From contig CAKRRS010000040.1 of NCBI GenBank assembly GCA_934394665.1, forward strand, positions 1-22,868: a stretch of DNA of 22,868 nt, given 5' to 3'. Positions 21,842 to 22,868 of this stretch are shown here, piece by piece. The notes beneath the pieces were generated by a model. That model made no database searches. It was not told the DNA's origin and was given only the letters and a program-made list of their open reading frames with translations. The stretch is from an uncultured Acetatifactor sp. (lineage in GTDB: Bacteria; Bacillota; Clostridia; Lachnospirales; Lachnospiraceae). The translations under genes were made by a program, and so were the position numbers. The first letter of the stretch is position 1; every line of letters begins with the position of its first letter.

Positions 21842-22762
21842 ATGAAATACGCAATTATCGGCGCCGGTGGGACCGGTGGAATATTAGGATTTTATATGAG
21901 TAAGGCAGGTAAGAATGTTACTCTGATCGCCAGAGGGAGACACCTGGCGGCGATGTGGGAGAAAGGACTTGCCGTTGAAAAAATGTGGGATCAAACCACC
22001 GAATGCATTCCGGTAAAAGCGACAGACATGGAACATTATAATGAACAGCCGGATGTGATACTGGTATGCGTCAAGGGCTATTCCCTGGAAGATACCATTC
22101 CCTTTATTCAGAGGGTGGCCAAGCCTTCCACCATCGTGATCCCGGTACTGAACATCTACGGAACCGGAGCAAAAATGCAGGAGAAGCTGCCGGGATTGCT
22201 GGTAACGGACGGATGTATTTATGTTTCCGCCAATATTAAGGAACCCGGGGTGTTGATCCAACATGGCAAGATCCTGCGTGTGGTGTATGGTGTCAGAGAA
22301 GTGCATTCCGAAGATGTCATGGATTGCCTGAAAGAAATCAAAAGAGATTTCGATGACAGCGGAATTGACGGTGTGTTGTCTGCAAACATTCGCAGGGATG
22401 CTCTGGAGAAGTTCTCTTATGTCTCACCCATTGGTGCGGCCGGACTTTACTTTCATGCCACCGCAGCCGATTTCCAGAGAGAAGGAGAGCAGCGTGAAGC
22501 CTTCAAGACCATGATCCGCGAAATCGCAGCCTTGGCAGAAGCCATGGGTGTTCCCTTTGAGCGGGATATGGTAGAGGTAAATCTGAAGATCCTGTCCACG
22601 CTGGCTCCGGAAGCCACGACATCCATGCAGAGAGATGTCATGGAGGGCAAATCCTCCGAGATCGACGGACTGGTATACGAAGTGGTACGTATGGGAGAGA
22701 AATATCACGTACCTGTGCCGATGTATCGTAAAGTTGCGGAAAAACTGCGAGAGAACTTGTAA
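21842..22762 (+). CDS. Ketopantoate reductase (PanE/ApbA) family NAD(P)-dependent dehydrogenase
   Basis: This 306-aa protein has an N-terminal Rossmann fold, MKYAIIGAGGTGGILGFYMS, with the GxGGxGG loop at 7-13. CVKGY (76-80) and PVLNIYGTGAK (101-111) line the cofactor/substrate cleft. The C-terminal helical domain (from ~180) has the catalytic-type Lys K190 (ALEKFSYVSP) and SSEIDGLVYEV near 271-281. True PanE reduces 2-dehydropantoate to pantoate for coenzyme A. Here the usual QNG motif reads LNIYG, and no pan genes are nearby, so another 2-oxo acid may be the substrate. AAAGGGA precedes ATG 21842. It is a single gene with its own promoter. Confidence 0.85.
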   Translation: MKYAIIGAGGTGGILGFYMSKAGKNVTLIARGRHLAAMWEKGLAVEKMWDQTTECIPVKATDMEHYNEQPDVILVCVKGYSLEDTIPFIQRVAKPSTIVIPVLNIYGTGAKMQEKLPGLLVTDGCIYVSANIKEPGVLIQHGKILRVVYGVREVHSEDVMDCLKEIKRDFDDSGIDGVLSANIRRDALEKFSYVSPIGAAGLYFHATAADFQREGEQREAFKTMIREIAALAEAMGVPFERDMVEVNLKILSTLAPEATTSMQRDVMEGKSSEIDGLVYEVVRMGEKYHVPVPMYRKVAEKLRENL

Positions 22763-22868
22763 CTGGAAAGTTAATTAAGCAAAAGGGACGGACTCCCGGA
22801 ACGGACAGAATGCCTTCTGGCAGCTGTAACGTCTCCGAGTGTGAATTTCCTAAAGAAGTGGATATCAT

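Noticed and set aside
22638..22868. Minus-strand frame open to the right edge of the window
   Set aside because: It overlaps the end of the PanE-like gene in antisense; no recognisable motif, and the last 106 bases show no gene or terminator I can support.

Overview
The window looks like a chromosomal stretch from an endospore-forming member of the Clostridia, most likely a Lachnospiraceae-type gut bacterium. This is inferred from the low-to-middle GC content, strong GGAGG ribosome binding sites, spore genes (a CotF-like pair and spmA/spmB), a ricT-trmN6-rsmI cluster, a DUF6472-like Cys-rich miniprotein after rsmI, and a transketolase split into two genes. I see no rRNA, tRNA, CRISPR array, insertion sequence or phage gene. 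Most of the window is ordinary core and metabolic gene content with well-defined terminators.

Layout. (1) 1-882 is the 3' end of pheT, closed by a terminator. (2) 1004-4262 is a tight housekeeping cluster: ricT with a very long Arg/Asn/Asp-rich disordered tail, a tRNA1(Val) A37 methyltransferase that overlaps it by 11 nt, rsmI, and a 57-residue Cys-rich protein. (3) 4566-5711 is an lrgA/lrgB pair behind a promoter that carries a near-consensus catabolite-response element (cre). (4) 5946-6398 is a pair of small CotF-like spore proteins behind a near-perfect sigma-G (forespore) promoter. (5) 6761-7992 is spmA-spmB, preceded by a 360-nt gap with three consecutive hairpins. (6) On the minus strand, 7993-8940 is an AEC-family permease. 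Reading leftward from 14094 is a TetR regulator, then an MMPL/RND transporter, then a secreted protein built of LxxG heptad repeats. (7) 14143-16002 (minus) is a DUF885 metallopeptidase-like exported protein. (8) 16173-21660 (plus) is a pentose-utilisation locus: an AraR-type repressor, an FGGY sugar kinase and an AraD-type epimerase, followed after a 260-nt regulatory gap by transketolase N and C subunits. (9) 21842-22762 is a lone ketopantoate-reductase-family dehydrogenase with its own promoter.

How they work together. The pentose locus forms a coherent path: ketopentose is phosphorylated, epimerised to D-xylulose 5-phosphate, and fed to transketolase. The isomerase (araA) and transporter are not in the window. 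The TetR/MMPL/heptad-repeat set looks like a self-contained envelope module, in effect a YhgE-like system divided into a membrane exporter and a separate secreted coiled-coil protein. It is the best candidate for something not well described. The other notable points are regulatory: a cre site inside the lrgAB promoter, a 9+9 bp perfect palindrome before araR with an almost leaderless araR start, and a palindrome lying across the putative transketolase promoter. Domain calls come from reading translated sequence and remembered family motifs. No database search was run.
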